DNA of 40,320 bases from Shinella yambaruensis (GTDB taxonomy: Bacteria > Pseudomonadota > Alphaproteobacteria > Rhizobiales > Rhizobiaceae). This document shows positions 39,701 through 40,320 of the stretch, piece by piece; within the stretch, counting starts at the first letter, position 1; each line of letters starts with the position of its first letter. Made by a program: the position numbers and the translations under genes. The notes under the pieces were generated by a model that saw only the letters and a list, made by a program, of their open reading frames with translations, was not told the origin of the DNA and made no database searches. The stretch spans positions 1 through 40,320 of the forward strand of contig NZ_JALJCK010000025.1 of the NCBI RefSeq assembly GCF_022899355.1. Direction: 5' to 3'.

Positions 39701-39970
39701 AAATTTCCAGTAGACGATGCTGGTGCCTTTTTCGCCACGTTTGACCTGCGCGCCGGCCTCGGCGGCCTGGTTGTAGGTCATCCATCGCGGATCCTCACGC
39801 CCCTGCATGGAAAGCCAGAGGGTATTGATCCCCTTGTACTGTTTGCCGGTGGTGGGATTGAAGGGGAGCGACAGCTCACCGGGTGCCCATGGCTTTTGCC
39901 ATGGCGCGCTCCCCTGCTCCAACTGCTCGATAATACGATTGGCGACTTCCTCGGCATATCCTTTCTTCAT
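36728..39970 (-). CDS. traC: TraC-like DNA primase with ArdC-type N-terminus and zincin motif
   Basis: 1080 aa. Residues 1-135 form the ArdC-like ssDNA-binding domain (NRIIEQLEQGSAPWQKPW, WMTYNQAAEAGAQVKRGEKGT); a zincin-like HELGH lies at 203-207. A DUF5710-like segment (YLAVPYREKEQAKAAAKEAGFTLSWDKGAKSWYAP) lies near 535. The C-terminal primase/toprim part has LTEGFSTGDTVAG and ILAADNDHEATKK, then KGSDWNDL. Likely transferred with the strand to prime synthesis in the recipient, with possible antirestriction through the ArdC part. Start overlaps the trbN stop. Confidence 0.92.
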   Translation of the reverse strand: MKKGYAEEVANRIIEQLEQGSAPWQKPWAPGELSLPFNPTTGKQYKGINTLWLSMQGREDPRWMTYNQAAEAGAQVKRGEKGTSIVYWKFQDRELVKDQQGKPVLNDKGEKQYFTVQLERPRSFHAVVFNAQQIDGLPPLERKAEQPEHERHERAESILAASGADIQHVAGDRAFYSLTTDRITLPELEQFHSADGYYATALHELGHWTGHPSRLDRDLAHPFGSEGYAKEELRAEIASLMLGERLGIGHDPGQHVAYVGGWIKALKEDPREIFRAASDAERITGYVMGLEQEQAREQKVAGHEDPATELRALWDSQGVPKEQQDALIAEIIEKARPGASVGPFIIPTNQESLTERTVSAGEDNQLPAGWAEQQPGGMATNPDPDKGGILDKNMVSGKWFYVANSDNVDSSEPVFSTRAEAFTGLQGALADEAVQAFQASEVVFERELIRVYGDDVGDERYRSRHQDPVLQKAKEDFVAAGQASYEASKAAREAQQVSSSLPPESSLPEETKVRHHAPETTMADRTYLAVPYREKEQAKAAAKEAGFTLSWDKGAKSWYAPKGADLSSMGQWKADAERVEKPSAPEPVEAQFAKALAGAGLKLDGLPIMDGQIHRVPVDGDRGGQTSGAYAGHLVGRTPGGFIQNYKSGEVINWKPEGVVPRLSDEQRAQLNAEAAQRQQQRETATLEKHTQTASAAAALWAEAPAATADNAYCKAKGITDPKGLRVVPDRVSADAAAKGIRIAKTVKEAKALRNADPEARVFKAGDLLVPGRDTEGRLWTLESVNPSFKSLMKGGRKHGLFTVAGTDPDGKALKDLLAGKHPLVLTEGFSTGDTVAGLAGHPVVVAFGNGNMDAVAGQLREIYPDRPMILAADNDHEATKKMGPNGKPLENAGLVQAGKVAAKHGAGIAAPPLKDGDKGSDWNDLREQRGEAEAKKLFDEQMAVARRDAQINADRLLTLARTRDMEARNDPTTSADDAHVAQEKSKAAELMTQATTQLSEVRAATADAKIGGRALSPAAAKAGIDHKNATMADEVKQERQEVQNAPHVNNTAVEEAKKAQAPSRGQRPRSRAKGMDAGL

Positions 39971-40320
39971 GGCGTCTGTCCCTCCGAGCTGTAGGGCTTG
40001 CCGGACACGATGATGGCCGTGTCATGAGGGTCGGCCTGGGGCGCAAGATCGGCGTTCGACTGCCAGGCGGCATCCTCGTCGATCGCGTCTTCGACAAAGG
40101 CCCCGTTTTCCTCGGCCTGCTGCGCGTCGTGCTCGATCTGGACACCAGGGGTATTGCCATCTTCCGCATCCTGACTGACCACGGCGACGGTTTGAACATC
40201 GGTATTGGACATAGGTGTTGCCTCCTGCTTTTCGCGGACAAAAACGACCGTATCGGCCGATTGAGGGGTGATCGCCGGCACTGAGACCGGCGCTTGCTGC
40301 GCATGGATTCCGTAGCGGGC
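39967..40320 (-). CDS. trbN: VirB1/TrbN-like lytic transglycosylase, C-terminal part
   Basis: Continuation of the gene at 1-497; it begins on the other side of the junction and ends at 39967, overlapping the traC start (ATGA). This part is a low-complexity acidic tail (VSQDAEDGNTPGVQIEHDAQQAEENGAFVEDAIDEDAAW) unlike the compact family, and may be a periplasmic docking segment. Residues encoded after 40243 duplicate those encoded at 1-77. Confidence 0.88.
   Translation of the reverse strand, partial: ARYGIHAQQAPVSVPAITPQSADTVVFVREKQEATPMSNTDVQTVAVVSQDAEDGNTPGVQIEHDAQQAEENGAFVEDAIDEDAAWQSNADLAPQADPHDTAIIVSGKPYSSEGQTP
40244..40320. repeat. 77-bp terminal direct repeat (circular overlap)
   Basis: Identical to bases 1-77, base for base. 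It lies inside a gene whose two halves join in frame across it, so it is an assembly overlap of a circular molecule, not a biological repeat. Real length about 40,243 bp. Confidence 0.95.

Noticed and set aside
1..40320. CRISPR arrays, tRNA or rRNA genes, insertion sequences
   Set aside because: No regularly spaced repeat-spacer series, no tRNA-like cloverleaf or rRNA segment, and no transposase or flanking terminal inverted repeats were seen.
40244..40320. Terminal repeat as a biological direct repeat or transposon end
   Set aside because: It is exact, lies inside trbN, and removal restores one intact gene, which fits an assembly overlap.

Overview
This window is a complete, circular, self-transmissible plasmid of a Gram-negative bacterium, almost certainly of the Pseudomonadota (gamma or beta). 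The last 77 bases (40244-40320) repeat bases 1-77 exactly, so the molecule is a circle of about 40,243 bp cut inside a lytic transglycosylase gene. The backbone resembles RP4/RK2 (IncP): MOBP relaxase TraI with TraJ and TraK around an RP4-like oriT, TraL, TraM, coupling protein TraG, pilin-processing peptidase TraF, primase TraC, a topoisomerase, SSB and KlcA, plus a Trb (MPF-T) secretion system. The trb genes run B-C-D-E-J-K-L-F-G-H-I, the order of Ti-type plasmids and Tn4371-like elements, not that of RP4. I recognise no resistance, metal, catabolic or transposase gene, so the plasmid looks cryptic.

Layout. 1-5700 (minus): traJ-traI-traG-traF-trbN, a compact overlapping operon that continues across the junction into traC (39970-36728) and, after a new operator, topA-orf56-ssb-PH protein (36613-33458). 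5701-5979: oriT. 5980-7612 (plus): traK, traL, traM. 7631-9461 (plus): klcA behind a KorC-like operator, an orphan C5 DNA methyltransferase and a small helix-turn-helix protein. 9485-10128 (minus): higBA-type toxin-antitoxin. 10233-13416 (minus): an array of small, mostly unrecognised genes separated by three 189-bp copies (plus partial copies) of one promoter/operator/AT-rich/terminator module. 13585-15033: a primase-like presumed replication protein. 15231-16585: parC-, parB- and parA-like partition genes. 16683-17282: serine resolvase. 17452-17700: an XRE regulator in the position of trbA. 17950-28127 (plus): the trb operon. 28213-32642 (minus): accessory genes of mostly unknown function, including a second XRE regulator and a secreted EF-hand protein. 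32643-33457: a gene-free region rich in perfect inverted repeats, ending in a strong terminator.

Regulation. Four site families recur. (1) An AT-rich GATATATAGCTATC-type palindrome lies at about ten places around par, the gene array, higBA, klcA and topA. (2) TGATAGTGTTTGCACTATCA-like sites precede trbB, trbF and traL. (3) ATAGTCC-N6-GGACTAT lies between -35 and -10 of each array promoter. (4) GCACCAAGGGTGC lies upstream of the two paralogous XRE genes. I infer that the RHH protein next to ParA and the two XRE proteins are the plasmid's global regulators, as KorB, TrbA and KorC are in RK2, but no assignment can be proved from sequence alone.

Least explained parts: the 189-bp module array, the AT-rich operator network, the structured non-coding region at 32.8-33.4 kb and the primase-type replication gene.
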